From: Anabaena sphaerica FACHB-251
GTDB lineage: Bacteria; Cyanobacteriota; Cyanobacteriia; Cyanobacteriales; Nostocaceae
Direction: 5' to 3'
Assembly (NCBI RefSeq): GCF_014696825.1
Contig: NZ_JACJQU010000002.1
Location: forward strand, 248,001 to 312,000
Length of the DNA: 64,000 nucleotides
Shown here: positions 63,776 through 64,000 of the stretch, piece by piece
Layout of the letters: every line of letters begins with the position of its first letter
Position numbering within the stretch: position 1 is the stretch's first letter
Notes under the pieces: model-generated
What the model saw: the letters and a program-made list of their open reading frames with translations, nothing else
Database searches by the model: none
Told to the model about the DNA's origin: nothing
Made by a program: the position numbers and the translations under genes

Positions 63776-64000
63776 ATGAATGTTTCTCTAGAAGTCCTGA
63801 TCAACGCTGCAAAAGCTGGAAAATTAATCAGCTTCCCCACAGATACGGTTCCCGCATTGGCCACCATACCCGCACAAGCAGAATTGATTTATGCTGCTAA
63901 ACAAAGAAGTTTTGATAAACCTTTAATTTTAATGGCTGCTAAAGCTGAAGATTTATGGGATTATGTGAAAGGCGATCATATTGAATATCAAATTTGGCAA
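63776..64000 (+). CDS. tsaC: threonylcarbamoyl-AMP synthase (TsaC/Sua5/YrdC), N-terminal part
   Basis: 75 codons are visible, to the window edge: LINAAKAGKLISFPTDTVPA, LATIPAQAELIYAAKQRSFD and KPLILMAAKAEDL, the YrdC-domain ATP/threonine site. Makes the L-threonylcarbamoyl-AMP used by TsaD (53818-54861) for t6A37 in tRNA. The 3' end is outside the window. Confidence 0.88.
   Translation, partial: MNVSLEVLINAAKAGKLISFPTDTVPALATIPAQAELIYAAKQRSFDKPLILMAAKAEDLWDYVKGDHIEYQIWQ

Overview
The window looks like chromosome of a filamentous, heterocyst-forming cyanobacterium (Nostocales, Anabaena/Dolichospermum/Nostoc-like). The evidence is a photosystem I cluster (psaF-psaJ-psaL), the heterocyst genes hetZ and patU, a tandem pair of septal AmiC amidases, an sds prenyltransferase, a Tic22-like protein, many HIP1 octamers (GCGATCGC), and the tandem heptamer-type repeats common in Nostocales. 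The DNA is AT-rich and most genes are cyanobacterial housekeeping genes.

Layout. 0-8 kb: the 3' end of an FAD oxidoreductase, DUF72, RHH-Mop and DUF427 proteins, and a NACHT-HEAT protein cut from its N-terminal domain by one in-frame TGA. 8-16 kb: recQ, a gene-poor stretch with a MITE and two related small ORFs, acyl-ACP synthetase, YlqD and the pyruvate dehydrogenase E2. 16-21 kb: a CPA2 antiporter, an ATP-grasp protein, an rtcB RNA-ligase gene split by what reads as a 394-nt group I intron, a HAD hydrolase and tRNA-Ala(CGC). 21.7-25.5 kb: an accessory patch after the tRNA with an EAD-trypsin protein, an EAD-like FGE-domain protein and a membrane-anchored, degenerate GIY-YIG protein. 26-32 kb: SIMPL protein, ssb, mreBCD, ribD. 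32-36 kb: a dnd-type methyltransferase, hicB with a truncated hicA, and an M15-like protein. 36-48 kb: NhaS3-type antiporter, amiC1-amiC2, murI, sds, hetZ and a split patU. 48-61 kb: a transglutaminase-fold membrane protein without the catalytic Cys and His, remA, gmk, psaL-psaJ-psaF, tsaD, an alpha/beta hydrolase, an ACT protein, GNAT, tRNA-Pro(UGG), Tic22 and prmC. 61-63.2 kb: the wreck of an iSTAND/MoxR/vWA/FGE-type conflict operon, cut down by deletions and small palindromic insertions. The window ends inside tsaC.

The most striking observation is the rtcB intron. Exon 1 ends in U and the intron ends in G. An internal guide GCCCC pairs with exon GGGGU through a U-G wobble. P2, P3, P4, P6, P7, P8 and P9 can all be drawn by eye, and splicing restores the RtcB motif GGG-NHF exactly in frame. 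No coding sequence lies within the intron. A second theme is the abundance of biological-conflict genes, both intact (NACHT, EAD modules, dnd-type methyltransferase) and decaying (iSTAND/MoxR/vWA, HicA). Several of the decayed ones end at dispersed repeats. All functional calls are from reading motifs; no database search was run.
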